The notes under the pieces: generated by a model
What the model saw: the letters and a program-made list of their open reading frames with translations, nothing else
Databases searched by the model: none
What the model was told of the DNA's origin: nothing
Shown here: positions 7,516 to 14,686 of the stretch, piece after piece
Numbering within the stretch: position 1 is the stretch's first letter
How the letters are laid out: each line of letters starts with the position of its first letter
NCBI GenBank assembly: GCA_030540405.1
Contig: JAUNWH010000027.1
Location: 1-36,197, forward strand
DNA: 36,197 nt
Source of the DNA: Spirochaetales bacterium
GTDB lineage: Bacteria; Spirochaetota; Spirochaetia; Treponematales; Treponemataceae
Direction: 5' to 3'
Program-made: the position numbers and the translations under genes

Positions 7516-7540
7516 CAAAAAAAATTAACTGAGGTGAAAA

Positions 7541-8083
7541 ATGCTGAAAACACAAAGACTGATATTGCGGAAATGGGAAGAATCCGACGCGGAAAGCCTG
7601 TTTGAATATGCGAAAAATCCGGACGTGGGACCGGTTGCTGGCTAGCCTCCTCACAAAAGCGTTGAAGAAAGCAAAGCCATAATCAAAAACGTGCTCAACG
7701 GAGCGGAATGTTACGCCTTATGCGAAAAGGAAAACAACATCGCAATCGGCTCGGTGGAACTCAAGCTGAACGGACACACCGACATGACCGAACGCGACGA
7801 CGAATGTGAGCTCGGCTACTGGCTTGCGCAGCCGTTCTGGGGAAGAGGTTACATGCCTGAAGCCGCCGGAGAACTTTTGCGACGAGCCTTTGAGGAGCTC
7901 GGAATGACAACCGTCTGGTGCGGATATTACGACGGAAACCAAAAATCAAAACGCGTGCAGGAAAAACTAGGATTCGTCTTTCACCATACCTGCAAAGAAC
8001 TTCCAGTTCCACTTTTGAATGAAGTACGCGTCGGACACACAAATATTATGACAAAAGAGCATTGGGAAGAAATTTATAGGTGA
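7541..8083 (+). pseudogene. GNAT acetyltransferase interrupted by an amber codon
   Basis: The frame opens at ATG 7541 after GAGGTGAAAA. It reads [21 protein letters not shown] and on to PVAG, meets TAG at 7643-7645, then continues in the same frame PPHKSVEESKAIIKNVL to the stop at 8083. In relatives of the RimJ/RimL type this position is usually tryptophan (GWPPH), so a single TGG to TAG change explains it. Downstream motifs are intact (LGYWLAQPFWGRGYMPEA). Either a recent pseudogene or a sequencing error; a restart at 7691 would lack the first strands. Confidence 0.75.
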
Positions 8084-8181
8084 GCGAAAAATACCATCCC
8101 TTTGCTTGTCTTTTTGTCATTCATTTTTCAACTTTCCATTTTCTTGCCATGTTTTCTCCCCCACAAAACAAAAAATCATTG

Positions 8182-8187
8182 TATAAT
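8182..8187 (+). promoter_or_regulatory. -10 box TATAAT six bases before a start codon
   Basis: TATAAT is followed by AAAATC and then the ATG at 8194. No convincing -35 is seen at 16-18 bp. The spacing is identical to four other genes in this window. Confidence 0.5.
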
Positions 8188-8193
8188 AAAATC

Positions 8194-9072
8194 ATGAACA
8201 ACTTGAAAATTGCACTTTTGCAGATAATGCCGAGCAATAATATAGAAGAAAACCGGCGGATTGGCGAGGAGGCTTGCCGAAAGGCAAAACTTTTGGATGC
8301 GGACATTGCGCTTTTTCCTGAAATGTGGAGCTGCGGCTACAACATTTCAGAAAATCCGGCGGAAGTTGAAGAACTTGCGGTGAGTGCGGACGGAGAATTT
8401 GTTTCATTCTTCGGAAAACTTGCCGCAGAGCTTGACATGGCGGTTGGAATCACTTTTTTGGAAAAGCACAGCCCGCAGCCACGGAACACGCTCCGGCTTT
8501 TTGACCGCTTCGGAAAATCCGTTTTCACTTATGCGAAAGTCCACACCTGCGATTTTGGCGATGAAAAAGTTCTTTGTGCCGGCGATGATTTTTACGTGGG
8601 CGAACTTGACACAAAAAACGGTGTTGTGAAAACCGGTGCGATGATTTGCTACGACCGCGAATTCCCCGAAAGCGCGCGGATTTTAATGCTCAAAGGCGCG
8701 GAAGTAATTCTTGTTCCGAATGCCTGCCCGATGGAAATAAACCGCCTTTCCCAGCTGCGCGCAAGAGCCTACGAAAATATGTGCGCCGTTGCAACCGCAA
8801 ACTACCCGGGCGGAAAACCCGACTGCAACGGGCATTCTTCCGCATTCGACGGAATCGCATACCGCCCCAAGGATTCAGGCTCACGCGACACGCTCATTGT
8901 TGAAGCCGGCGAAAGCGAAGGAATCTACATCGCGAACATCGACCTTGACGAGCTGCGGGACTACCGAAGCCGCGAAGTTCACGGAAACGCCTACCGCCAC
9001 CCGAAAAAATATTCGCTCCTCACAAAGGAAGAAATCCGCGAGCCGTTCATCAGGAAAGATTACAGAAAATAG
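8194..9072 (+). CDS. Carbon-nitrogen hydrolase (nitrilase superfamily)
   Basis: 292 aa from ATG 8194. The catalytic triad is visible: Glu43 in ALFPEMWSCGY, Lys115 in FTYAKVHTCDF, and Cys152 in GAMICYDREFPES. The family hydrolyses amides or N-carbamoyl compounds; the substrate here is unknown. An open frame extends upstream to 8080, but those residues (HPFACLFVIHFSTFHF) have no family match and lie before the -10 box. There is no RBS before the chosen start, consistent with a leaderless message. Confidence 0.87.
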   Translation: MNNLKIALLQIMPSNNIEENRRIGEEACRKAKLLDADIALFPEMWSCGYNISENPAEVEELAVSADGEFVSFFGKLAAELDMAVGITFLEKHSPQPRNTLRLFDRFGKSVFTYAKVHTCDFGDEKVLCAGDDFYVGELDTKNGVVKTGAMICYDREFPESARILMLKGAEVILVPNACPMEINRLSQLRARAYENMCAVATANYPGGKPDCNGHSSAFDGIAYRPKDSGSRDTLIVEAGESEGIYIANIDLDELRDYRSREVHGNAYRHPKKYSLLTKEEIREPFIRKDYRK

Positions 9073-9085
9073 GAAAGGCTGATTT

Positions 9086-9114
9086 GTCATTGTAGGACCT
9101 GATCCGAGAATGAC
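9086..9114. repeat. Short palindromic repeat between convergent genes
   Basis: GTCATT ... AATGAC with imperfect inner pairing (GGACCTGATCC). It belongs to the dispersed family seen at 11282, 18360, 25313, 31236 and 34141. It lies between the nitrilase and nucleotidyltransferase stops and may act as a two-way terminator. Confidence 0.55.
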
Positions 9115-9115
9115 A

Positions 9116-9970
9116 TTATAATCTTTCTTCCAAAAATTTATTTGAAAACTTTTCCGCTTCGCTCGGATATGCAAAGTTTTTTAGTGCGGCGGTCTCTTTT
9201 GCGATTCTGGCAAAAAGTCTGTGAGTTGATTTCAGCGCGTTTTTCATGTCGTTCTTATCGTAATGGGCAAAGCAGTTTTTCAGTTCCGTGCGAGTTTTTT
9301 CATCTGCCCAGCGGTCAAGAAATCTTCCGTCGTGCCAGACATCAGCGTGATTTTTTGTTGCGGTCTGGACTTCCAGCACTTTTAGCAGAAGATTTTTGAG
9401 GTATGAGTCAAGGCACATTTTAGCCGACCAAAGCTCGCCACGCAGAGTTTTTTTTGCCGCCCATACAGTGTGAAAGTAAAAATTGTTCGCAAGATTCTGG
9501 AATTCGCTTTCGGAAAAATCCGGCTTGTGAATTTCCGCAGAGATTTTTTGCTTCAAAAGTTCCGCCGCCCCGATTCTGTCGTGCAGCACGAGCCAGCCTC
9601 TGTTCATCACCCAGTTCGCTGTTCCGTCATTCACCGCATTCAGAAACTGCTCGGGCGTAAAAACAATCATGTCCACATCGAGCCAGCCGCCGTAAAGAAC
9701 ACGACGTTCCATTCCGCCGCCAAGAGTCGGTTCAACAAATGAAACTTTCACGTCGCCCAGTTCCGCCGGAAGATTTCCGTAGAGCCAGGAGTCCGTGTCG
9801 TCCGTCGCAATTATAAGGTCAAGGTCGGAATATTCGTCCGCCGGAACGCCGCTTCTTGTTGACGAGCCGATTGCGACAACCGCCTTTATTTTCGCATGAT
9901 TTTCTACAAGCAGAAGAAGCCGCTGTTTTATTTCGTGATATTTGTCAGTTGAGTTGGTTGTGGTTTTCAT
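9116..9970 (-). CDS. Aminoglycoside 6-adenylyltransferase-like nucleotidyltransferase
   Basis: 284 aa from the ATG at 9970; an upstream in-frame extension runs through the VOC gene and is not used. The nucleotidyltransferase signature GSSTRSGVPADEYSDLDL at about residues 35-52 has the two aspartates that bind the metal. The rest fits the ANT(6)/AadE fold, including a GWLDVDM segment and a helical C-terminal half. True ANT(6) enzymes adenylate streptomycin. Chromosomal homologues like this need not confer resistance. It follows the VOC gene by 19 bp, in one operon. Confidence 0.78.
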   Translation of the reverse strand: MKTTTNSTDKYHEIKQRLLLLVENHAKIKAVVAIGSSTRSGVPADEYSDLDLIIATDDTDSWLYGNLPAELGDVKVSFVEPTLGGGMERRVLYGGWLDVDMIVFTPEQFLNAVNDGTANWVMNRGWLVLHDRIGAAELLKQKISAEIHKPDFSESEFQNLANNFYFHTVWAAKKTLRGELWSAKMCLDSYLKNLLLKVLEVQTATKNHADVWHDGRFLDRWADEKTRTELKNCFAHYDKNDMKNALKSTHRLFARIAKETAALKNFAYPSEAEKFSNKFLEERL

Positions 9971-9989
9971 TTTTTTTACCCAATATTTT

Positions 9990-10373
9990 TTATTCCGTGA
10001 TTTCAATAAGGTTTCCTTCGATTCCGACAATGCAGCTTTCGTAATAGCCGTCGCCGGTTGTTCTAGGACCGCTTGCAACTTTGTAACCGTCAGTTTTCAG
10101 TTTTTCGGTAAGAGCGTCAACTGCCGTTTTGCTTCCCACGCTGAAAGCGACATGGGCATAGCCTGTGCGCAAAGGATTTTTCTCATCGTTTTGAATTTCC
10201 GGGCGCGTCATAATCTCAAGTCTTGCTCTGCCGTCAAAAGTCAGAAAATAAGACTTGAATCCGGAAGTCCTGTTGTGATAAAGAGCACCCGATTTTGCAC
10301 AGAAATATTTTTCAAAAAAAATCCGCGCGCCATCCAAATTCTTCACATAAAGAGCAACGTGTTCAATTTTCAT
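9990..10373 (-). CDS. VOC family protein
   Basis: 127 aa with GAGG before the ATG. It begins MKIEHVALYVKNLDGARIFFEKYF and ends GIEGNLIEIT, the two metal-bearing strands of a VOC domain, with histidine at position 5 and the glutamate of LIEIT as ligands. The middle (HVAFSVGSKTAVDALTEKLKTDGY) is the second beta-alpha unit. Substrate unknown. It lies upstream of the ANT-like gene in the same operon. Confidence 0.85.
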   Translation of the reverse strand: MKIEHVALYVKNLDGARIFFEKYFCAKSGALYHNRTSGFKSYFLTFDGRARLEIMTRPEIQNDEKNPLRTGYAHVAFSVGSKTAVDALTEKLKTDGYKVASGPRTTGDGYYESCIVGIEGNLIEITE

Positions 10374-10423
10374 AATGCCTCATTTGGTTTGATTTCAGTT
10401 TTGTCGGTCGGGGAATTGAAATC

Positions 10424-10975
10424 TCATGCACTTGCTAAAATCCCCTCGCAAAATTCCTGAATCTCCTCCGCGTGTGCCGCTACATCTTCCTTGCGTTCAA
10501 CTTTGCAAAGTCCGAGTTTTCCGCTCGGCTCAATTTCAAGATGACCGTAAAAATGCTCGATGCTGCCGATTATTTTTTCACATTCTGGCATTGAAGGTCC
10601 GGTTCTGAGCGCGATTGTGTAGCCTTTTTTGCCGCCTGAGATTTTTGCGTGAGGCTCGTGGGTGTTGCACCAAGGCGTGCATCTGTCGATAAAAACTTTG
10701 AACTGTCCCGGAATGTCCGCCCAGTACGACGGCGAAACGGAAACAATTTTGTCCGCCCATTCATATTCCGCCATCAGTTTTTTCGTGTCGTCCAAAATCG
10801 AGCATTCCGCAGTCTCGTGGCATTTCCGGCAGCCTCGGCACAATTTTACCTCGTAGTCGTCAATGCAAACCGCGCGGACTTCATTGCCCTTTCCGCAAAA
10901 ATCAGAAACCATCTTCACAATTTCCGCAGTCGCGCCGTTTTTTACCGGGCTGCAGTTGATTACAAGAATTTTCAT
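10424..10975 (-). CDS. Flavodoxin-fold NAD(P)H-dependent oxidoreductase
   Basis: 183 aa from the ATG at 10975, which has GAGGAAAA upstream; the frame extends to 11035 without an RBS. It starts MKILVINCSPVKNGATAEIVK, the FMN-binding loop of the NADPH-dependent FMN reductase family (C-S-P-x-x-x-G-A-T). It contains the CRGCRKCHETAEC cysteine cluster and the SPSYWADIPGQFKVFIDR segment typical of iron-sulfur flavoproteins. Electron partner unknown. Repeat copy A lies 78 bp upstream. Confidence 0.83.
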   Translation of the reverse strand: MKILVINCSPVKNGATAEIVKMVSDFCGKGNEVRAVCIDDYEVKLCRGCRKCHETAECSILDDTKKLMAEYEWADKIVSVSPSYWADIPGQFKVFIDRCTPWCNTHEPHAKISGGKKGYTIALRTGPSMPECEKIIGSIEHFYGHLEIEPSGKLGLCKVERKEDVAAHAEEIQEFCEGILASA

Positions 10976-11053
10976 TTTTCCTCTTGCCTCCAAAGTTTTT
11001 CCACATATTAAACTAATTAAATTAGTTCTTGTCAATGACAGTTTTTTTGTTCT

Positions 11054-11193
11054 TTGGGGCTTTCCTGCCTGTCGGCAGGTCGGGCGTTCCGCACTTCGCT
11101 ATCCGCTCTAAGTCCTCGCCGTGCAAATCACACGGCTGCGGTCTTTGGCTTCGGTTGTTCAAACAACCTTCGCCAGTGCTCCATGCCCTAAGC
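11054..11193 (-). repeat. Long dispersed intergenic repeat, copy A
   Basis: About 140 bp, nearly identical to copy B at 11945-12083 over the central part (CTAAGTCCTCGCCGTG to CTTCGCCAGTGCTCC) and to copy C at its GGCAGGTCGGGC end. It holds hairpins such as GGTTGTTCAAACAACC. It is oriented toward the oxidoreductase gene. Confidence 0.75.
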
Positions 11194-11218
11194 TATATGT
11201 TCGCGCCGTCTGCTTTAT

Positions 11219-11397
11219 GTCATTCCGCACTTGCCCCTGCAATGTTTCTGAAAGAAACTCGGTTGACTATTTCCTGCAACAGATTCCCGTGTCGGAGCAC
11301 GGGAATGACAAGAAAAGCTAAGCTGTCATTGTCGGGCTTGACCCGATAATCTCATGTGTTGTAAAAAATAGATTTCCTTGTCAAGCAAGGGAATGAC
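11219..11397. repeat. Cluster of short palindromic repeats
   Basis: Units at 11282-11309 (GATTCCCGTG ... CACGGGAATGAC), 11325-11351 (GTCATTGTCGGG ... CCCGATAATC) and 11371-11397 (GATTTCCTTG ... AAGGGAATGAC), with a degenerate unit near 11219. Each unit is a hairpin ending in GTCATT or its complement AATGAC. The stretch 11036-11464 contains no gene. Confidence 0.65.
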
Positions 11398-11464
11398 GTT
11401 GGAATTAAGTGCGGGAATGACACGGAATTTGCGCCGGGCAATAATCACATTTGAAGAATCCCGC

Positions 11465-11917
11465 TCATTTCCGCCTCAACTCAATCTGAAATTCTGTTGT
11501 GCCTTCCTCGTATTTTCTTGCGCCAGTCGGGAAAAATCCATGCCGCCTGTAAAATGAAACCGCCCTTGTGTTTTTTTCCAGTGCCCACAGAAAATCCGCC
11601 TGAAAATTCCGAACCGCAAATTCAATCAGCGCGCTTCCTGTTCCGCAGTTCTGAAAAAGCGGCTCCACGTACAGCTTCACGATTTCTGTTTTCCGGATTT
11701 CGGTAAATCCCTTTATAATGCCGTTGTCTTCCGCCACAAACAGATTGTCCAGCGTCTCATCCTTTCCAAAATAATTGTCAGCCATCGAAACAACCTGCAG
11801 TTTCCCGAACGAATATTCCTCGTCTTTGAAAATCGGAAAATAGTTAATCCGATTGTTGAACACAAAAATCTCTGCAATCCGGGACAAATCCTTTTTTTCA
11901 GCTTTTCTAATCATCAT
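11465..11917 (-). CDS. GNAT family N-acetyltransferase
   Basis: 150 aa from ATG 11917, with GGAGAGAAAA upstream; a longer frame to 12052 is only repeat sequence. The acetyl-CoA motif reads IVKLYVEPLFQNCGTGSALIEFAV (residues about 85-110). It is followed by the motif B segment NTRAVSFYRRHGFFPTG and an end (YEEGTTEFQIELR) typical of this GNAT subgroup. Substrate not deducible. Repeat copy B ends only 27 bp before the start. Confidence 0.87.
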   Translation of the reverse strand: MMIRKAEKKDLSRIAEIFVFNNRINYFPIFKDEEYSFGKLQVVSMADNYFGKDETLDNLFVAEDNGIIKGFTEIRKTEIVKLYVEPLFQNCGTGSALIEFAVRNFQADFLWALEKNTRAVSFYRRHGFFPTGARKYEEGTTEFQIELRRK

Positions 11918-11944
11918 TTTTCTCTCCAAATTTTTTTGTTTTTT

Positions 11945-12083
11945 CGGGGGCTTCCCTGCCTTGCGGCAGACCGGCTGTTCCGCACTTTGCTCACGCTCTA
12001 AGTCCTCGCCGTGCAAATCGCACGGCTGCGGTCTTTGGCTTCGGTTGTTCAAACAACCTTCGCCAGTGCTCCATAGCCTAACG
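11945..12083 (-). repeat. Long dispersed intergenic repeat, copy B
   Basis: About 140 bp matching copy A closely. It has hairpin arms GCCGTGCAAATCGCACGGC and GGTTGTTCAAACAACC. On the minus strand it starts GTTAGGC and ends GGGAAGCCCC next to the GNAT start. No ORF with coding character. Confidence 0.75.
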
Positions 12084-12134
12084 CATATGCTTTCAATTTT
12101 CTAAACTTTACATATATACAGTAGTAATAAAATG

Positions 12135-12143
12135 TGATATAAT
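12135..12143 (+). promoter_or_regulatory. Extended -10 promoter of the type I toxin mRNA
   Basis: TGA-TATAAT (extended -10). The expected start is near 12150-12153, immediately before the hairpin GGAAAT-GCCTG-ATTTCC (12153-12169). Thus the mRNA would begin with that stem-loop. Confidence 0.7.
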
Positions 12144-12177
12144 CGTTTTATTGGAAATGCCTGATTTCCAAGGCGGC

Positions 12178-12222
12178 GTCTCCCGAACTCAACTAGTTTA
12201 CTGGAATTTGAACAAGGGAGGC
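12178..12222 (+). promoter_or_regulatory. Shine-Dalgarno sequestering stem of the toxin mRNA
   Basis: GTCTCCC (12178-12184) can pair over seven positions, with one G-U, with GGGAGGC (12216-12222), which contains the very strong Shine-Dalgarno nine bases before ATG 12231. Such masking is usual in type I toxin mRNAs. Confidence 0.6.
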
Positions 12223-12230
12223 TTACAAAG

Positions 12231-12320
12231 ATGACGATTTACGAAGTTATTTCGTTGGTTATTAATTTAGCCATTCTAATTCTTGAAGCCCTTTCTTACC
12301 TGAAAAATAAGAAGAGTTAA
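12231..12320 (+). CDS. 29-aa hydrophobic peptide, type I toxin (Hol_Tox-like)
   Basis: The ATG is nine bases after GGGAGG. The peptide has the form MTIYEVISLVIN..., a single hydrophobic helix (about residues 5-24), then a basic end YLKNKKS. This is the layout of the small holin-like toxins of Firmicutes type I systems (TxpA/BsrE/BsrG/YonT group: M-T-x-Y-E-A-L/I ... K-K). Such peptides insert in the membrane. The gene has its own promoter, a masked RBS, a 3' terminator and a convergent antisense promoter. It is 90 nt long and easily missed by gene callers. The alternative is a harmless small membrane peptide. Confidence 0.75.
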   Translation: MTIYEVISLVINLAILILEALSYLKNKKS

Positions 12321-12407
12321 AAAGTAAAGCCGCCAAGTCCGAATCACTTGTAGCGGCTTTATAGCAATTACTAGAGGAGATGACCGATAGAAATCGGGCA
12401 TTTCCTT
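12320..12407 (-). ncRNA. Predicted antisense antitoxin RNA
   Basis: The RNA is predicted to start near 12407 and end at the terminator hairpin, about 90 nt. Its 5' end reads GGAAATGCCCGATTTC, forming the same stem-loop as the toxin mRNA 5' end. Its 3' part is complementary to the 3' end of the toxin mRNA (about 12320-12361). This is the convergent layout of RatA/SR4-type antisense antitoxins. Confidence 0.65.
12325..12361. terminator. Bidirectional terminator shared by toxin and antisense RNAs
   Basis: TAAAGCCGC-CAAGT-N7-ACTTG-N2-GCGGCTTTA. On the minus strand the hairpin is followed by CTTTTTAA, a good T run; on the plus strand by TTTATAG, weaker. Confidence 0.75.
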
Positions 12408-12413
12408 TGTTTC

Positions 12414-12442
12414 ACTATACTACAGAAACGTGTTTTCGTCAA
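12414..12442 (-). promoter_or_regulatory. Promoter of the antisense RNA
   Basis: On the minus strand: TTGACG (12442-12437), a 17-bp spacer, then TATAGT (12419-12414). It points toward the toxin gene. Near-consensus. Confidence 0.75.
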
Positions 12443-12473
12443 ACAATTGCATTATTGCTAGTGCATTTTCATC

Positions 12474-12636
12474 TTATCCCTTGAACAAATTCCCTGCCGT
12501 CATCTCAAGGTAATTTTTTCCGACGTAGTTCGGGAACGCTTTTTCTGCGGCGGAGATAAATTCATCGCTTGAATTATGGCACATTTTTTTTGGATTTGCG
12601 GTTGGAAACTTTAAGTGAGTAAATGACAGGAAAAAC
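12474..12636 (-). pseudogene. C-terminal remnant, possibly MBL-fold hydrolase
   Basis: The frame is open from the island boundary and ends SSDEFISAAEKAFPNYVGK then NYLEMTAGNLFKG before TAA at 12474-12476. The NYLEMTAG ending and the PTANPKK...CHNSSDEF piece recall the C-terminus of MBL-fold metallohydrolases. No start or RBS is present. It is cut where the AT-rich gene cluster begins. Confidence 0.4.
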
Positions 12637-13722
12637 TTATTTCAGATAATAGACTTTAGGCTTATTAATGATAAATTCTGGAATCTCATTAATAGAATAA
12701 GCTCCAATATTATAAAATTCTACGATTGAACCGATTTTTAATGCAGGCTCATTTATAAGTTCTGCAAGAACATCGGATTCTTTGCATGTGCTGCCGACTA
12801 TGTACTGTTTTTCTTCTTTTGTATTTTTTGAATTTTGTATTCTACAATCCTTGATTTTTTTTCCTTTTAGAAATGGCAAATGAATAATAGAACCATCTGC
12901 AATGCAATACGTTGTTCCATTTATGCTTTTTATGTCAGTAATTCTTATATAATATTTTCCACAATCTCTTGCAATTGAGTTTCCTGGTTCGAATACCACT
13001 TTTAGATGTTCCATTTTTCTTTGTTTCAATACTTTTATCACTGGCTCATAATAGTCTTTTATATTCCAGTGCTTTTCTGAAATTTTATATCCTCCGCCAA
13101 TGTCGATTTTTGAAATAGTTTTCAGATTGTAATGAAAAATAATTTCACATAAAGATTTTGCAATAAGTTCAAAAACAAAAGGTTCCCGTGTATTTCCTGA
13201 AATGTGGGCTTGCAGACAAGTTAAATTAATTTTTTTATATTTTGAGAGAAATGAAATAATTTTTCCTATATTTGTAATTCCAAATCTCGAAGTTTTATTT
13301 ATAAAAATATTTCTGCCAGTTTTTATATAGTCTAGGTTGCAGCGAATTCCTATGTTGCATTTTATATTTAGCTCACATATAGCTTTGATAATTTCTTCTG
13401 AATCAGCAATTACTAATGTTCCTGATTTTAAAATTTCCTTCAGATTTTCCTTTGAGAAAGCAGTTCCATTTATAATGATATTTTTTGAAGCGACTCCTAA
13501 TTTTTTCAAATATCGATATTCAAAGTAAGAGCAGATTTCAAAAGTTCCATCAAGTTTTTTTATAGTTTTTAGAATTCCTTTATCATAATTTGCTTTTATT
13601 GAATACGCCGGAATGTCCGTCCTGCCGTTTTTTGTGCAGATTGATTTCCAATTGGAATAGTTTTCCTTTACAGATGGTAAATTAAATTCATAGTAAGGCG
13701 TTATTTTTTTACAAAAGGGCAT
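12637..13722 (-). CDS. Fold-III PLP decarboxylase (DAP/ornithine decarboxylase family)
   Basis: 361 aa, slightly shorter than LysA. All key motifs are present: PLP lysine K43 in AYSIKANY, His173 in QAHISGN, the GGG phosphate loop at 209-211, EPGNSIARDCG at 245-255, catalytic Cys313 in GSTCKESD, and Tyr342 in IGAYSI. It should therefore decarboxylate a basic amino acid such as diaminopimelate, ornithine, lysine or arginine, or such a residue in a peptide. It overlaps the radical SAM gene before it by 22 bp and has GGAG before the ATG. It is strongly AT-rich like the rest of the island, so a housekeeping lysA role is unlikely. Confidence 0.85.
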   Translation of the reverse strand: MPFCKKITPYYEFNLPSVKENYSNWKSICTKNGRTDIPAYSIKANYDKGILKTIKKLDGTFEICSYFEYRYLKKLGVASKNIIINGTAFSKENLKEILKSGTLVIADSEEIIKAICELNIKCNIGIRCNLDYIKTGRNIFINKTSRFGITNIGKIISFLSKYKKINLTCLQAHISGNTREPFVFELIAKSLCEIIFHYNLKTISKIDIGGGYKISEKHWNIKDYYEPVIKVLKQRKMEHLKVVFEPGNSIARDCGKYYIRITDIKSINGTTYCIADGSIIHLPFLKGKKIKDCRIQNSKNTKEEKQYIVGSTCKESDVLAELINEPALKIGSIVEFYNIGAYSINEIPEFIINKPKVYYLK

Positions 13723-14678
13723 CTAAAATCTCCCATTCCTAGTTTTCTAAAATAATTCCAGGACATTCCTATGCATCCGCCATTACAGTATTTTAGATAT
13801 TCACAGGAAGTACATGAAGACTTTTCTTTTACTTTGTAGTTTGAAAATATTTTTGCTGTTTCTGAATGAATTATTTCTTCAATGTTTTGTTCTGCAAGAT
13901 TTCCAAGCGGAAAATCCGTAAGGCAAGTGCATGGATATACTGTAAAATCTGGATAGACATATATTTTGCTTTTCACATCTCCGCAATTAGAGGTGATATT
14001 CAGATTCTTTATTTTCCCTGAATCTATAAATTTATCAAGCAATTCAAAATCAAAAAGTTTTTTTATTTTTACAGGAACAAGAGCTTCTTCTAATATGAAA
14101 TCAACTAGCTTGTTCCATTCATCTATTGAAATTGTATTTTCTAACAGTTCACACCCAAATGGCAATGCAGGGGAGACTTTCCAGTATTTCATCTTTTGAA
14201 AGATTTCAATCTCTTTTACAAATTCAAAGATATGTTCGTAATTCAGTCTGTTTACAGTTGTTGAAATATTATATGAAATCCCTAAAGCGTTAATTATTTT
14301 TATTGTTTCATTGATTTTAGTAAAAACGTCTTGCTCTTGACCACGAATTCTGTTGTGAACTTCTTTATTGCCGTCAATTGAAATTTGAATGTGGATATTA
14401 TTTGTTTTTAAATTTTTTAACCAGCTGTTATGAACTCCGTTTGTGTTTACACAAATCTTCTTAAAATGAGCATTGCAAATTTGTATTATGTTTGCTAAAT
14501 CTGAAAGGCTCGGTTCACCACCAGTAAGCATTAATGTATATTTAGAGAAGTCGTTATTTTTTAATATTCTTTTTAGAATTTGAATATTAATATCTGCAGA
14601 AGATTTTGTTTTATTCCCTCGTATGCAGAAACTGCATTTTAAATTGCATTTTTGATTTATTAATAGATACAACTGCAT
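13701..14678 (-). CDS. Radical SAM/SPASM protein (third of the cluster)
   Basis: 325 aa. The 4Fe-4S motif CNLKCSFC is at residues 11-18. MLTGGEPSL near 50 is the SAM-binding GGE motif and ISIDGNKEVHNRIRG follows. The C-terminus carries a SPASM-type set of cysteines: CGDVKSKIYVYPDFTVYPCTC, then SCTSCEYLKYCNGGC and a final CPF. SPASM proteins of this size usually modify peptides or proteins. AGGA precedes the ATG, and the gene starts eight bases after the second radical SAM gene. Substrate inferred to be the 44-aa peptide of this cluster. Confidence 0.87.
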   Translation of the reverse strand: MQLYLLINQKCNLKCSFCIRGNKTKSSADINIQILKRILKNNDFSKYTLMLTGGEPSLSDLANIIQICNAHFKKICVNTNGVHNSWLKNLKTNNIHIQISIDGNKEVHNRIRGQEQDVFTKINETIKIINALGISYNISTTVNRLNYEHIFEFVKEIEIFQKMKYWKVSPALPFGCELLENTISIDEWNKLVDFILEEALVPVKIKKLFDFELLDKFIDSGKIKNLNITSNCGDVKSKIYVYPDFTVYPCTCLTDFPLGNLAEQNIEEIIHSETAKIFSNYKVKEKSSCTSCEYLKYCNGGCIGMSWNYFRKLGMGDFRCPFVKK

Positions 14679-14686
14679 AAAAATTC

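Noticed and set aside
7643-7645. TAG read as pyrrolysine or programmed readthrough.
   Set aside because: No pyl genes or stop-codon context signal are visible; relatives carry Trp there, so a point mutation is the simpler reading.
8080-8193. N-terminal extension of the nitrilase-family protein to 8080.
   Set aside because: The added residues are low-complexity and precede the TATAAT box; family similarity starts with NNLKIALLQ after ATG 8194.
11945-12090. Integron attC sites: copy B contains GTTAGGC and GCCTAAC-like core strings, and the window is rich in small cassette-type genes.
   Set aside because: The core strings are at one end only and in the wrong order for an attC (no RYYYAAC opposite a GTTRRRY around the hairpins); copy A lacks them, and no integrase is in the window.
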